Below, in pieces: positions 1 through 12,480 of a stretch of DNA of 32,350 bases. The notes beneath the pieces are model-generated. The model worked only from the letters and a program-made list of their open reading frames with translations, searched no databases and was not told the origin of the DNA. Location of the stretch: the NCBI GenBank assembly GCA_021789435.1, contig JAJYJO010000021.1, positions 1 through 32,350 of the forward strand. The letters run 5' to 3'. Numbering within the stretch: position 1 is the first letter of the stretch; the number at the start of each line of letters is the position of its first letter. Source of the DNA: Chloroflexota bacterium (lineage in GTDB: Bacteria; Chloroflexota; Limnocylindria; Limnocylindrales; CSP1-4). Made by a program: the position numbers and the translations under genes.

Positions 1-101
1 GGGCGCGGCACCGCCGTCCGCGGCCCCGGCCGCGTCGTCGCCCGAGCCGGCCGAGGTCGAGGCGCTTCCCGGCCCGCCGTCCGAGCCGCCGGGGGGCCAG
101 G

Positions 102-773
102 CTACGCCGGCGCCTCCGGCCCGGGCTCCGCGGCCAGCAGCGCCCCGAGCTGGCCCAGGATCCGCGCGGTCGCGCCCCAGACGCTGAGGCCCTCGACCGG
201 ATAGGCGCCGTAGCGGAGCGGCCAGCCGCGCACCTCGCGCTCGACCGTCTCGATCGGCGCCCCGGCCAGGAACGCGGCGAGCGGTGCCTCCAGGACCCGG
301 GTCACCTCCGCCGGCGCGGCGGTGAGCGACGGCCGCCGCTCGGTCACGGCCAGGACCGGCGTCATCAGGAAGCCGCTCACCGGGATCCAGGTGGGCGGCA
401 GCGTCCCCAGCACCTCCACCGCCTCGGCCGCCGCGTCCAGGCCGACCTCCTCCCGTGCCTCGCGGAGAGCGGCCGCGATCACGTCGGCATCCTCCGGATC
501 CACGGCCCCGCCCGGGAACGAGACCTCGCCGGAGTGGTGGCCTCCGAGATCGGTCCGCTCGATCAGGACGACCCGCGCCTCCCCGGCCTCGTCGGGGAAG
601 AGGAGGACGAGGACCGCTGCGGGGCGCGCCCGCGACGGGTCGAGCGGCGCACTGGGGCGCGGCTCGCCGGTGTCGGTCCGGACCGGGAGGAGGGCGGCCG
701 GCGGCTCCGGCAGCTCATCCGGCAGCGTGGCCAGGCGGCCACGGGCCTCGGCGAAGCGCACTCCCGGCACCAC
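102..773 (-). CDS. NUDIX hydrolase, CoA-pyrophosphatase-like
   Basis: 223-aa ORF with a Nudix-like box FPGGAVDPEDADVIAAALREAREEVGLD. Same strand as clpB and 21 bp downstream of it. Confidence 0.88.
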   Translation of the reverse strand: MVPGVRFAEARGRLATLPDELPEPPAALLPVRTDTGEPRPSAPLDPSRARPAAVLVLLFPDEAGEARVVLIERTDLGGHHSGEVSFPGGAVDPEDADVIAAALREAREEVGLDAAAEAVEVLGTLPPTWIPVSGFLMTPVLAVTERRPSLTAAPAEVTRVLEAPLAAFLAGAPIETVEREVRGWPLRYGAYPVEGLSVWGATARILGQLGALLAAEPGPEAPA

Positions 774-794
774 CTCCAGGCCTCTCGGCGATGT

Positions 795-3521
<2,727 letters not shown>

Positions 3522-3572
3522 CCGTGTCTTCTCAGTGGCTGGTTGGGACGGCCGCGGCGGAGTCCCCGCGGT

Positions 3573-4664
3573 TCACGAGGCTGCCGTCCGCGGGTTCGGC
3601 TGGTCGACGAGGTCCAGGAACCGCCCGGCGGCGGCCCGCGCCCCGTCGTCGAGGTGCTCGGGCAGCACGACCCGGACCCTGGCGTAGAGGTCGCCGCTGC
3701 CCGTCCCCCTGAGCCGGGGCATGCCCTGGCCGGTCAGGCGGAAGGTGCGACCGTTCTGGGTCCCGGGCGGGAGCGTCAGCAGGACCCGGCCCTTCAGGGT
3801 CGCGACCTCGACCGAGGCGCCCAGGAGCGCCTCGCGCAGGCTGACCGGCAGCTCGCGGGTGAGGTCCGCCCCGGACCGCGTGAAGACGGGATGGAGCCGG
3901 ACGCGGGTTACCAGGAAGAGGTCGCCGCCGCCGGGCGCCCGGCCCCGGAGCCGGATCCGCGAGCCGGTCTCCACGCCGCGCGGCACCTGGACCTCCAGGC
4001 GCGTCCCGCCGACCTGGACCAGCCGCGTCGTGCCGTGAAAGGCCTCCTCCAGGCTGAGCTCGACCTCCGCCTCAACCGCGGCCGCGGGTGCCCCCGCGAA
4101 GCCATGGCCGCCCTCCATCGGGCCGCCCGCCATCGAGCCGCCGGGTTCGAACCGGAGCTGCGAGAGGAGGTCGTCGAAGCCCAGCCCCCCGGCACCGTCG
4201 GCCTGCGCTCGCCCGCCGCGGCGGGCAGTCGCCCCCGCGGGGCGGCCGCGGGCCGCGGCGGACTCCGGCTCGCCGCCGAAGAAGGTGCGGAAGAAGTCGC
4301 TGAAGCCGGCCGCGTCGCCGCCGTGGAACTCGAAGCGGACGTTGCCCCCGCCCCCGCTGCCGCCCGTGCGGAAGCCGGCGAAGGGCCCGCCGGGGCCGAA
4401 GGGATCCCCGCCGGGCGGCCCCGCTCCGGCCCGCTGGTACGCCTCCCAGTCTGCGCCGAGCAGGTCGTACTTCTTGCGCTTCTCGGGGTCGCTCAGGACC
4501 GCATGGGCCTCATTGACCTCCTTGAAGCGGCGCTCGGCCGACTTGTCGCCCGGATTGCGGTCGGGGTGGAGTTTCTGGGCGAGCTTGCGGTAAGCCTTCT
4601 TGATCTCGGCCTGGCTCGCCCCCCGCGCGACCCCCAGCGTCTGGTAGTAGTCGCGGTAGTCCAT
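3573..4664 (-). CDS. DnaJ/CbpA-type J-domain co-chaperone without zinc-finger CxxCxGxG repeats
   Basis: N-terminal J domain [40 protein letters not shown] with HPD motif, G/F-rich linker, DnaJ C-terminal domain. No CxxCxGxG repeats. Confidence 0.93.
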   Translation of the reverse strand: MDYRDYYQTLGVARGASQAEIKKAYRKLAQKLHPDRNPGDKSAERRFKEVNEAHAVLSDPEKRKKYDLLGADWEAYQRAGAGPPGGDPFGPGGPFAGFRTGGSGGGGNVRFEFHGGDAAGFSDFFRTFFGGEPESAAARGRPAGATARRGGRAQADGAGGLGFDDLLSQLRFEPGGSMAGGPMEGGHGFAGAPAAAVEAEVELSLEEAFHGTTRLVQVGGTRLEVQVPRGVETGSRIRLRGRAPGGGDLFLVTRVRLHPVFTRSGADLTRELPVSLREALLGASVEVATLKGRVLLTLPPGTQNGRTFRLTGQGMPRLRGTGSGDLYARVRVVLPEHLDDGARAAAGRFLDLVDQPNPRTAAS

Positions 4665-4767
4665 GGCTCAGCCCGCATCCCCCGGGCGCCCGGGGACGGC
4701 CCGGCCTCCGGTCGGTCGGCCGGTGATCGGACCCGCCACCCTGGCCGCCACCCGGACCCCCGCCGCC

Positions 4768-7263
4768 TCAGTGGCCCCGGACCACGACGGCCGGCTGGTC
4801 TTCCGGCGAGGGAAAGCTCGGGCGGCGCACCCGGTTCTCGGGTTCCGGGGCCGGCTTGCGCTCGCCCTCGCCGACCGTCGGCGGGACCGGCCGGAGGGGC
4901 TCCGGCTTGCGCCGGAGGGCCGCCTCCAGGACCTGGTCCATCGAATCCACCAGGACGAGCCGGATCTGCTTCCGGATCTCCTCCGGGATGTCGCGCAGAT
5001 CCTTCTCGTTCTTCCGGGGAAGGATCACGATCTTCGCCCCGGCCAGGTGTGCGGCCAGGATCTTCGACTTCAGCCCGCCGATCGCCAGGACCCGGCCGCG
5101 GAGCGTGATCTCGCCGGTCATCGCCACGTCCTTGCGGACGGGGATGCCGGTGAAGGCGCTGACCATCGCCGTGGCCATGGTGACGCCCGCGGACGGCCCG
5201 TCCTTGGGGACGGCCCCGGCCGGGACGTGGATGTGGAGCGTGTTCTTCTCGAAGGTCTCGCGCGGGATGCCGAGTCCGTCGGCGTGAGCGCGGATCCAGG
5301 AGAGGGCGGCGCGGGCCGACTCGCGCATCACCTCGCCGAGCTGGCCGGTCAGAATGAAGTCCTCCTTGCCCTCCATGCGGGTGACCTCGACCGCCACGAC
5401 GTCGCCGCCGACCTCGGTGACCACGAGCCCGGTCGCCGAGCCGATCTGGTCCTCGGCCTCCAGCTCGCCGTACTCGAAGCGCGGTGGGCCCAGGAACTCC
5501 AGGAGCTTCCGGACGTCGACCGTCGTCCTGCGCTTCCGCCCCTCGGCGACCGAGCGGGCGACCTTGCGCATGATGTTGGCGATCTCGCGCTCCAGGTTCC
5601 GGACCCCCGCCTCGTGGGTGTAGGAGCGGACCAGCTCGACCATCGCCTCGTCGGTGATCTGGATCTGGTTCTCCTTGAGGCCATGGTTGGTGCGCTGCTT
5701 CGGGATCAGGAAGCGCTTGCCGATCTCGATCTTCTCCTGCTCGGTGTAGCCGGGCAGCTGGATGATCTCCATCCGATCGCGGAGAGCGGCCGGGATCGGG
5801 TCGAGCAGGTTCGCGGTCGTGATGAAGAGCACCTTCGAGAGGTCGAAGGGCACCTCCAGGTAGTTGTCCTGGAACGAGAAGTTCTGCTCGGGATCCAGGA
5901 CCTCGAGGAGCGCCGAGGATGGGTCGCCCCGGAAGTCCATGCCGATCTTGTCGACCTCGTCGAGCATGAAGACGGGGTTGTTCGAGCCGGCCGTCTTGAT
6001 GTTCTGGATGATCCGCCCGGGCAGGGCGCCGATGTAGGTTCGGCGGTGGCCCCGGATCTCCGCCTCGTCGTGGATGCCGCCGAGGCTCATCCGGACGAAC
6101 TTGCGGCCCATGGCCCGGGCGATCGACTTGCCGAGGGAGGTCTTGCCGACGCCGGGTGGCCCGACGAACGCCATGATCGGGCTGCGGATCGTGTCGGCGA
6201 GGGAGCGGACGGCCAGGTACTCGAGGATCCGCTCCTTGATCTTCTCCAGGCCGTAATGGTCCTCGTCGAGGTACTTGGCCGCCAGCTTGATGTCCAGCTG
6301 GTCGTCGGTGGAGGTCTTCCAGGGCAGACTGATCAGCCAGTCGACGTAGGTCCTGATCACGCCGACCTCGGGCGAGGCCGACGGGATCCGGCTCATCCGG
6401 TCGATCTCCTTGATCGCGCGGGTCTTGATCTCATCGGGCATGCCGGCCTGCTCGACCTTGTCGCGCAGCTCGTTGATCTCCGCCTGCTGGGGGTCGTCCT
6501 CGCCGAGCTCGCGCTGGATCGCCTTCAGCTGCTCGCGCAGGATGTACTCGCGCTGGGTCTTGTCCATCTCGGACTTGACCTCGGACTGGATCTTGCCCTT
6601 CAGCTCGAGGATCTCGATCTGGCGGCCGAGGAAGTTGGAGACGAGCTTGAGCCGTTCCACGACGTCGATCGTCTCCAGCAGCTCCTGGCGTTGCTCGGTG
6701 CTCATGTCCGGGCTGTAGGCGACCATGTCGGCCAGCAGGCCCGGCTCGGTGATGTTGCGGGCGGCGACGGCCGCCTCCGGCGGGACCGGCGCCCCGTTCT
6801 GGACGTACTCCTCCATCTGGCCCTGGACGGATCGCATCAGGGCCTGGATCTCGATCCCGGACGGGTTCTCGTCCTTCAGCTCCTCGATGTGGGCCACCAG
6901 GTAGGGCGAGCTGGAGGCGAAGCCGTGGACGCGCAGGCGGGACTGGCCCTGGACGATGGCGCGGACGGTACCGTCCTGGAGCTGCACCACCTGGGCGATC
7001 TTGGCCAGGGTGCCGACCCCGTACAGCTCGGACGGGTCGTTGATCTCCTCGCGATCCGCCTGCCGCTGGGTGACCAGGGCGATCAGCCCGCCGCCGGCGA
7101 CGGCGGCGTTCAGGGCGGCGACGCTCTTGTCACGGCCGACCTGGAGCGGGACGATCATCTCGGGGAAGATGACCGTTTCCCGCAGGGCGACGAGAGGCAG
7201 GTCCCGGATGGCCGGGTCGCCGGTCGGCTGCTCGTCGGCCCGTTCGGTGGGTCGGTCAGACAT
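4768..7263 (-). CDS. lon: ATP-dependent protease Lon (LonA)
   Basis: 831 aa. N-terminal LON domain, Walker [16 protein letters not shown], catalytic Ser/Lys region [38 protein letters not shown]. The ATG overlaps the hspR stop. Confidence 0.98.
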   Translation of the reverse strand: MSDRPTERADEQPTGDPAIRDLPLVALRETVIFPEMIVPLQVGRDKSVAALNAAVAGGGLIALVTQRQADREEINDPSELYGVGTLAKIAQVVQLQDGTVRAIVQGQSRLRVHGFASSSPYLVAHIEELKDENPSGIEIQALMRSVQGQMEEYVQNGAPVPPEAAVAARNITEPGLLADMVAYSPDMSTEQRQELLETIDVVERLKLVSNFLGRQIEILELKGKIQSEVKSEMDKTQREYILREQLKAIQRELGEDDPQQAEINELRDKVEQAGMPDEIKTRAIKEIDRMSRIPSASPEVGVIRTYVDWLISLPWKTSTDDQLDIKLAAKYLDEDHYGLEKIKERILEYLAVRSLADTIRSPIMAFVGPPGVGKTSLGKSIARAMGRKFVRMSLGGIHDEAEIRGHRRTYIGALPGRIIQNIKTAGSNNPVFMLDEVDKIGMDFRGDPSSALLEVLDPEQNFSFQDNYLEVPFDLSKVLFITTANLLDPIPAALRDRMEIIQLPGYTEQEKIEIGKRFLIPKQRTNHGLKENQIQITDEAMVELVRSYTHEAGVRNLEREIANIMRKVARSVAEGRKRRTTVDVRKLLEFLGPPRFEYGELEAEDQIGSATGLVVTEVGGDVVAVEVTRMEGKEDFILTGQLGEVMRESARAALSWIRAHADGLGIPRETFEKNTLHIHVPAGAVPKDGPSAGVTMATAMVSAFTGIPVRKDVAMTGEITLRGRVLAIGGLKSKILAAHLAGAKIVILPRKNEKDLRDIPEEIRKQIRLVLVDSMDQVLEAALRRKPEPLRPVPPTVGEGERKPAPEPENRVRRPSFPSPEDQPAVVVRGH

Positions 7264-7699
7264 CAGGTTCTCCTGTCGGGCTGGTGCGCTTGGTGATCCG
7301 CACGATGCGGGCGACGGTGACCGGCCGGGTCGCCGGCTCCATCACCGGCCGATCGTCGGGCTCGGGCTCCGGCCGGCTCGAGGGCCGGTCGGCCCCGCCG
7401 GTTCCTTCGTCGAAGAGCCGTTCCAGGATGCGCATCCCGAGACGCTCCTCGAGCTCGAAGAGGATGCGGACCCCGGCGAGGTTGACGCCGCGGTCCTGGG
7501 TCAGGTGCCGGATCCAGAGGACCCGGCGGATATCGTTCTCGCTGTAGAGGCGGATGTTGGTGGGTGTTCGGGCCGGGGCGAGGAGGCCCTCATCCTCGTA
7601 GATGCGGAGGGTGCGGGGATGGACCCGCACGATGCCCGCCGCCACGCTGATGACATAGACCGGCCGGGTCGGATCCCGGTCGAAGCGGCCCTGCGACAC
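7256..7699 (-). CDS. hspR: MerR-family heat-shock repressor HspR-like
   Basis: MerR HTH: VYVISVAAGIVRVHPRTLRIYEDEGLLAPARTPTNIRLYSENDIRRVLWIRHLTQDRGVNLAGVRILFELEERL, typical of HspR. Start placed at GTG 7699 (VSQGRFDRDPTRPVYVIS); the ORF track extends to 7759. Confidence 0.88.
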   Translation of the reverse strand: MSQGRFDRDPTRPVYVISVAAGIVRVHPRTLRIYEDEGLLAPARTPTNIRLYSENDIRRVLWIRHLTQDRGVNLAGVRILFELEERLGMRILERLFDEGTGGADRPSSRPEPEPDDRPVMEPATRPVTVARIVRITKRTSPTGEPDV

Positions 7700-7709
7700 C
7701 CGCCGGCCC

Positions 7710-8210
7710 CTACTTCGACTCGCCGGCCGACAGCGGCTGCCGGACGCTCCCCGTTGCATCGTCGATCGCGCTGATTCGGATCTGGCGCGGCTTGACCTCC
7801 TCCGCCTTGGGGATGCGGAGCGTCAGGACGCCGTGCTCGAAGCCCGCCGAGGCCTTCTCGGTCCGGAGTCCCTGGGGGAGCGCCACGGTCCGGCTGAAGG
7901 CACCGCGGCGGATCTCCTGGACGACGACGGACCCTTCCTCGTGCTTCCGCTCCGAGCTGGAATTGCCGCTGATCGCGAGCGTGTCGCCGGTGATCGTGAT
8001 CTCGACGTCCTCCGGCTTCACGCCGGGCAGGGCGGCCTCGACGACGAGGTCGTCCGGCGTCGTGTAGATGTCGAGCGGCAACCCGACGCCCTCGGAGCCG
8101 AGTTGGCCCCAGGTGCGCGGGTTGACGAAGCTGTCCTCGAACAGGCGGTCCATCGCCTGGCGAAGCGAGAGCAGCTCGCCGAAGGGCGACGGACGGCGCA
8201 CGATGGTCAT
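7710..8210 (-). CDS. Small heat-shock protein Hsp20 (alpha-crystallin)
   Basis: MTIVRRPSPFGELLSLRQAMDRLFEDSF...ALPGVKPEDVEITITGDTLAISG...GAFSRTVALPQGL...GVLTLRIPK, an alpha-crystallin domain. Start at ATG 8210 with SD GGGAGGTGC upstream. Confidence 0.96.
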   Translation of the reverse strand: MTIVRRPSPFGELLSLRQAMDRLFEDSFVNPRTWGQLGSEGVGLPLDIYTTPDDLVVEAALPGVKPEDVEITITGDTLAISGNSSSERKHEEGSVVVQEIRRGAFSRTVALPQGLRTEKASAGFEHGVLTLRIPKAEEVKPRQIRISAIDDATGSVRQPLSAGESK

Positions 8211-8318
8211 CGATGCACCTCCCGGATCATGATGGTGGACTCGGTCCACGGACCGGTCCCGGTCAGTCCGGCCGCTCGCCAGGACGTGTGGCAGGCGCCT
8301 TACCGGACACCGCCGAAG

Positions 8319-8346
8319 ATTAGAACCATGACAATGACATTGTCAA
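8319..8346 (-). promoter_or_regulatory. Sigma70-type promoter upstream of hsp20
   Basis: Minus strand: TTGACA (8341-8346), 16-nt spacer, TCTAAT (8319-8324). About 100 nt upstream of the hsp20 start. Confidence 0.7.
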
Positions 8347-8347
8347 G
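8327..8347. promoter_or_regulatory. HAIR-like operator (HspR-associated inverted repeat variant)
   Basis: Minus strand CTTGACA-ATGTCAT-TGTCATG: 7-bp arms, 7-bp spacer, 6/7 arm symmetry. Same 21-bp geometry as consensus HAIR CTTGAGT-N7-ACTCAAG. The core also contains a perfect IR TGACAAT-N3-ATTGTCA (8329-8345). Confidence 0.65.
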
Positions 8348-8422
8348 AGTGTTGCCGTCCCTTCACGTCTCCCTGGCCGCGGCCGGGCGGGTGCGGCACC
8401 CTTGGGCCGGGCCGCGGCAGCG

Positions 8423-9715
8423 TCAGGAGGTCCCGGGCAGGAACGCCGCCCGCATCGCCGCGTCGATCGCTCCGGGGGTGCCCTCGTCCTCGATCCGCCA
8501 GACGCCCGTGCCGAGCAGGTGCTCGTCACGGATGAAGGCCCACTTGGCGGCCAGCGAAGGGGCGTCGTCGAAGTAGAGCTGGACCCAGTGCAGGGCGCAC
8601 GCGCTGCAGTCGCGCACCTCCCATTCGGACCAGGCGCTCTGCTCCACCGGGTCATAGCGGATCCCGTTCGCCTGCGCGAGGCGGAGTGCCTCCGGGTACG
8701 GCAGGTCACCTCCCCCGCCGAGCGTCCGGGCGTGAATCGCCGGCCCCGCGGTCGGCCAAAGGTGGCCGTAGTAGGGGACACCGACGATGAGCTGGTCCGG
8801 CCGCACGACCCGCAGCAGCCACTGGACGGTGGTGGCCACGTTATAGCGGGGACCGCCATACGGAGCCGTCGAGAAGGCGACCGTCGACCGCGATCCGGCG
8901 TACTCGTAGCCCATCAGGTAGAGCGCGTCGGCCCCGCCCCGGGCGACCAGGCCGGCAACGTCCCACGAGTCGTAGTGACCGGTGACCGCCACAGTCAGCT
9001 GGTAGCCGGGCCCCTCGTCGTCGAGATCGCGGCGCAGCCGGCGCACGAAGTCGGTGAAGTCCGCCGCCTGGCCGACGGGGATCGGTTCGAAGTCCACGTT
9101 CACCCCGTCCACGCCCCGCCGCACGACCTCGGCCGCCACGACATCCGCCAGGTGATGGCGTACGGCCGGGCTGGCCAGGATCGACGTGGAGGCGGCGACG
9201 TCCGCGGCCGACCAGGCGAAGCGGGCCAGCGAGAGGACGACCCGGGTGCCGGCCGCATGGGCGCGGGCGATCACGGCATCCATGACCGGCGATGTCCAGG
9301 CCCGCCAGCCGGGACTGCTCATCGGCAGGTCGCCTGTCGCGGTCGGGACGAGGCTGAAGAAGGCGAGCGTGGAGACGACCCCGAAGTCGAGGTGGTCACT
9401 GGCGTAGGCGAGATGATCCGCTCCGACGAAGGCCATCACCTCGGCGGTCATCCCCTTGGCCACGTAGCCGAACCTGGCCGCGGGGCGCCCGGCCGGGATG
9501 GGCGTGCCCGAAGGGACCGGTCCCGGCATGCCGGTCGGCGCGGGCGTAGGGACGGGCGTCGGGGAGGACGTGGCGACGAGCGGCGTCGGCAGCTCGGGCG
9601 TGGCCGGCGTGGGCACCGTCGTCCCGGCGGTCGGCGCATCTGGAGAGGCGGGACCCGGCAGGCCGCAGCCGGCAAGGGACAGGACCACGAGCAGCAGGCC
9701 GATCCGGGGGCGCAC
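8423..9715 (-). CDS. GH18-like glycoside hydrolase lipoprotein
   Basis: Lipobox LSLAGC, long Pro/Thr-rich linker, then a TIM-barrel-like domain with GVDGVNVDFEP (GH18 DGxxxDxE catalytic motif) and YLMGYEYAGS. Confidence 0.82.
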   Translation of the reverse strand: MRPRIGLLLVVLSLAGCGLPGPASPDAPTAGTTVPTPATPELPTPLVATSSPTPVPTPAPTGMPGPVPSGTPIPAGRPAARFGYVAKGMTAEVMAFVGADHLAYASDHLDFGVVSTLAFFSLVPTATGDLPMSSPGWRAWTSPVMDAVIARAHAAGTRVVLSLARFAWSAADVAASTSILASPAVRHHLADVVAAEVVRRGVDGVNVDFEPIPVGQAADFTDFVRRLRRDLDDEGPGYQLTVAVTGHYDSWDVAGLVARGGADALYLMGYEYAGSRSTVAFSTAPYGGPRYNVATTVQWLLRVVRPDQLIVGVPYYGHLWPTAGPAIHARTLGGGGDLPYPEALRLAQANGIRYDPVEQSAWSEWEVRDCSACALHWVQLYFDDAPSLAAKWAFIRDEHLLGTGVWRIEDEGTPGAIDAAMRAAFLPGTS

Positions 9716-9880
9716 GCGTTGCTCCTAGTCAGACGCAGAGGATCGTGACACTCAGGTGCCAGCCTAACCGACCGGCCTCCGGCCCGGCCCGCCCCCTCCG
9801 GCCCGGCCCGGCCTGCCCCGGCTCGTCTCCCGCCCGACACGCCCTGCGCGGCGGCCCGAACTGCGCCATTCCCGGGTGGC

Positions 9881-10966
9881 TCACCGGGCGCGACCGACGT
9901 CGTCGGCGGCCGGCCGGCCTGGCCCTGACCGCCCGGGGGCGCCCCGGGCTCTCCCGGCCCGTCCTGCGCCCCGGTCGGTCCCCTCGCCGGGAGCGCGGTA
10001 GCGGTCCGCCATCTCGGCGATCGTCGCCCTCAGGCGGTCGCGGAGTTCGGGCGGCGCAAGCACCTCCACGCGCCCCCCCAGCCTCAACAGGTCGTCGTGC
10101 GCGGTCTCGAGCGACTCGACCGGGAACGAGAGGCGCGTCCAGCCGGCGCCGTCGCTCGGCGGACCGCCCCTCCCGGCCGCGTCCAGGCCGGGCCGGGAGA
10201 TCCCGCCCAGGGCGTAGTCGAGGGCGCCCAGGGCATCGACCCGCACCCGCACGGTGACCGGCACCCGGCGCAGGCCCGCCTCGAAGGTCGCCTCCGCCGC
10301 GGACCAGTGGGTGACCAGATCGAAGGGCGCGGGCCGCTCGAACCGCTCGTCCAGGCAGGCGGCGGCCGCGATCCGGGAGACGCGGTAGGTTCGCAGCGCC
10401 CCGTCACGCCGGGCCACCAGGTACCAGACCCCGGCCTTGAGGACCAGGCCCAGCGGCTCCAGCCGTCGCGCGACCGGGCCGTCCGGTCCGCGGTAGGTCA
10501 CCTCCAGGCACCGCGACTCCCAGACGCCGCGAGCCACGGTCTCCAGGTGGACCACCTCCTCGTCCTCCCGGAACCAGCCCGGCGCGACCAGCAGGAACCG
10601 CTCCCGGAGTCGGGAGGCGCGGCCGCGCAGCTCCGGTGGCAGGGCCGCCATGACCTTGAGCTGGGCCGCCGCCAGGACCGTCCCCAGGCCAAGCTGGGCG
10701 GCCGGCTGCTCAAGACCCGAGAGGAAGAGCGCTTGGGCCTCGTCGGCCGAGAGGCCCGTCAGACGGGTGCGGTAGCCGTCGACCAGCCGGTAGCCGCCGG
10801 CCGCCCCACGCTCGGCGTAGAGCGGGACGCCGGCCGCCGCCAGGCCGTCGAGGTCCCGGTAGATCGTGCGCACGGAGACCTCCAGCTCGGCGGCGAGCTG
10901 GCCGGCGGTCATCTGCCCGTGGACCTGGAGCAGCAGCAGGATCGAGACGAGGCGGCTGGCCTGCAC
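9881..10966 (-). CDS. HTH-WYL (YafY/DeoR-type) transcriptional regulator
   Basis: MQASRLVSILLLLQVHGQMTAGQLAAELEVSVRTIYRDLDGLAAAGVPLYAERGAAGGYRL (HTH_11), followed by a WYL-like domain (LEPLGLVLKAGVWYLVARRDGALRTYRVSRI). Confidence 0.93.
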   Translation of the reverse strand: MQASRLVSILLLLQVHGQMTAGQLAAELEVSVRTIYRDLDGLAAAGVPLYAERGAAGGYRLVDGYRTRLTGLSADEAQALFLSGLEQPAAQLGLGTVLAAAQLKVMAALPPELRGRASRLRERFLLVAPGWFREDEEVVHLETVARGVWESRCLEVTYRGPDGPVARRLEPLGLVLKAGVWYLVARRDGALRTYRVSRIAAAACLDERFERPAPFDLVTHWSAAEATFEAGLRRVPVTVRVRVDALGALDYALGGISRPGLDAAGRGGPPSDGAGWTRLSFPVESLETAHDDLLRLGGRVEVLAPPELRDRLRATIAEMADRYRAPGEGTDRGAGRAGRARGAPGRSGPGRPAADDVGRAR

Positions 10967-10984
10967 GGCTCCAACGATACGCCC

Positions 10985-11010
10985 GATACTGCCATGCCCT
11001 GGCAGGTATC
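10985..11010. promoter_or_regulatory. Inverted repeat between the WYL regulator and the divergent microprotein gene; putative operator
   Basis: GATAC-TGCCA-TGCCC-TGGCA-GGTATC: imperfect palindrome, one extra base in the right arm. Confidence 0.5.
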
Positions 11011-11103
11011 CCGCCTACGCTTCGGTCCGGCTGACGAGATGGACGCACGAAATGGCGCCCGCGGGGCGCGGCCGGCGGGCTCGCGGGGCCGGAGGAGTGG
11101 CGC

Positions 11104-11295
11104 ATGCTGCAGGCGGAGACGCTCTTGTCGTTGATCCAGCAGGATCGGAATCGCCAGATGGCCGACCGCGACCGTCAGCGACTGGTGGTCGCCGGGCGCA
11201 GGACTCGCGGCCGGCGCGGCCGGCGCATCGGCCGCGTCGTGGTCCGCATCGCCGGCATCTGGCTGCTGGTGGCCGGCGGCGTGAACGTCCGCTGA
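11104..11295 (+). CDS. Small (63 aa) basic, single-TM-like hypothetical protein
   Basis: ATG preceded by strong SD GGAGGAG (11091-11097, 6-nt spacing). Basic stretch then hydrophobic VVVRIAGIWLLVAGGV. Confidence 0.6.
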   Translation: MLQAETLLSLIQQDRNRQMADRDRQRLVVAGRRTRGRRGRRIGRVVVRIAGIWLLVAGGVNVR

Positions 11296-11311
11296 GCCGG
11301 AAGTGCCCGCG

Positions 11312-11983
11312 TCAGTCCGGTGACGCCTCGCCGAGCAGCACGCGCTGGAGCTCCTCCTCGCACTCCGTCCGGCCGATCCCCAGGACCTTGTCGCCGGCCT
11401 GGAGCAGGGTGTCGGCCCGAATGGCCAGCGGCACCTCGTTGCGGATCACGGCGAAGAGGACGCAGCCGTCGGGGAGCGTCAGGGCGCTCGCATTCTGGCC
11501 GACGGCCGGCGAGTCTTCGCGCAGCTGGGCCTCGATCAGGTCCAGCTCCCCGCCACCCACCACCGCCAGGTGCAGGAGCTCGTGGACCGGGATGTTCTCC
11601 TCGATCGAGCCGAGGATCATCCGGGTCGGCGAGATCTGCTCGTCCACGCCGAGATGCCGGAAGAGCACCTCGTTCTTGGGATTGTTGACCCGGGCGATCG
11701 TCCGGGGGACGGCGAAGTGGTGCTTCGCCATCTGGCAGATGACGAGGTTGTCCTCGTCATCGCCGGTCACGGCGGCCACGATGTCGGCCCGGTTGGCGCC
11801 AGCCTTGGCGAGATAGCGGCCCTCGCAGCCGTCGTGCGGGACGACGATCGAGCCGATCTCGTCCCCGATCTGGCTCGCCCGCAGCGAGTCCTTCTCCATC
11901 AGCACGACCTCGTGGCCGGACTGGACGAGCTCCTTGGTCAGGTAGTAGCCGACCTTGCCGCCACCGACGACGATCACGAACAC
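11312..11983 (-). CDS. TrkA/RCK potassium-uptake regulatory protein (N + C domains)
   Basis: VFVIVVGGGKVGYYLTKELVQSGHEVVLMEKD Rossmann fold; C-terminal LTLPDGCVLFAVIRNEVPLAIRADTLLQAGDKVLGIG (TrkA_C). Start GTG at 11983; the longer ORF in the track is a frame extension. Confidence 0.92.
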   Translation of the reverse strand: MFVIVVGGGKVGYYLTKELVQSGHEVVLMEKDSLRASQIGDEIGSIVVPHDGCEGRYLAKAGANRADIVAAVTGDDEDNLVICQMAKHHFAVPRTIARVNNPKNEVLFRHLGVDEQISPTRMILGSIEENIPVHELLHLAVVGGGELDLIEAQLREDSPAVGQNASALTLPDGCVLFAVIRNEVPLAIRADTLLQAGDKVLGIGRTECEEELQRVLLGEASPD

Positions 11984-11985
11984 GG

Positions 11986-12480
11986 TCAGCCCTCCCCGCG
12001 CCGGGCCGGAGCGGCCGGCTGCTCGCCGGGCACCGGCTCGTCCGCGAAACCGGGCGCCTGGACCCCGGGCCCGACGGCGATCGGCAGGTCCAGGTAGCGG
12101 GCCAGCGCGTCGGCGATCAGGTTGGTCCGGCAGACGGTCGCGACGCCGAGCTCCGCGTAGGCCGCCGCCCGCAGCGGGTCGTTGATCTTGGCCACGGTCC
12201 GCTTGATGCCCAGCGCATCGGCCGCCATCTGGGCTGTCATGACATTCCGGTTGTCGCCCTCGGTCAGGGCCAGGAAGATGTCGGCGCCCTCCGCCCCGGC
12301 GCGCCTCAGGACGTCCTCGTCCGTCCCGTCGCCGCGGACGGCATCGCCCTTGAAGCTGTCCGGCAGGCGGTCGAATGCCCGCGTGGCCGTATCCAGGATC
12401 ACGACCTCGTGACCTGCGGCGTCGAGCGACTCGGCGAGCAGAGAGCCCACCCGGCCGCAGCCCACGATGATGATTCTCAT
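11986..12480 (-). CDS. TrkA-N domain protein (RCK, mainly N domain)
   Basis: MRIIIVGCGRVGSLLAESLDAAGHEVVILDTATRAFDRLP... NAD-binding domain; about 164 aa with a short Pro/Ala-rich tail. Confidence 0.9.
   Translation of the reverse strand: MRIIIVGCGRVGSLLAESLDAAGHEVVILDTATRAFDRLPDSFKGDAVRGDGTDEDVLRRAGAEGADIFLALTEGDNRNVMTAQMAADALGIKRTVAKINDPLRAAAYAELGVATVCRTNLIADALARYLDLPIAVGPGVQAPGFADEPVPGEQPAAPARRGEG

Noticed and set aside
1-101. Possible Pro/Ala-rich plus-strand C-terminus at the left edge (GAAPPSAAPAASSPEPAEVEALPGPP...)
   Set aside because: Too short, open at the window edge, and all frames are low complexity; no support for a real product.
4665-4767. CCCCGGGCGCCCGGGG palindrome between lon and dnaJ
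   Set aside because: Short GC palindromes are expected by chance at this base composition; no U-tract or other context.
4663-7296. 877-aa plus-strand ORF antisense to lon
   Set aside because: Shadow frame of the Lon gene; composition (DLxLL, HDV, QVL repeats) without family motifs.
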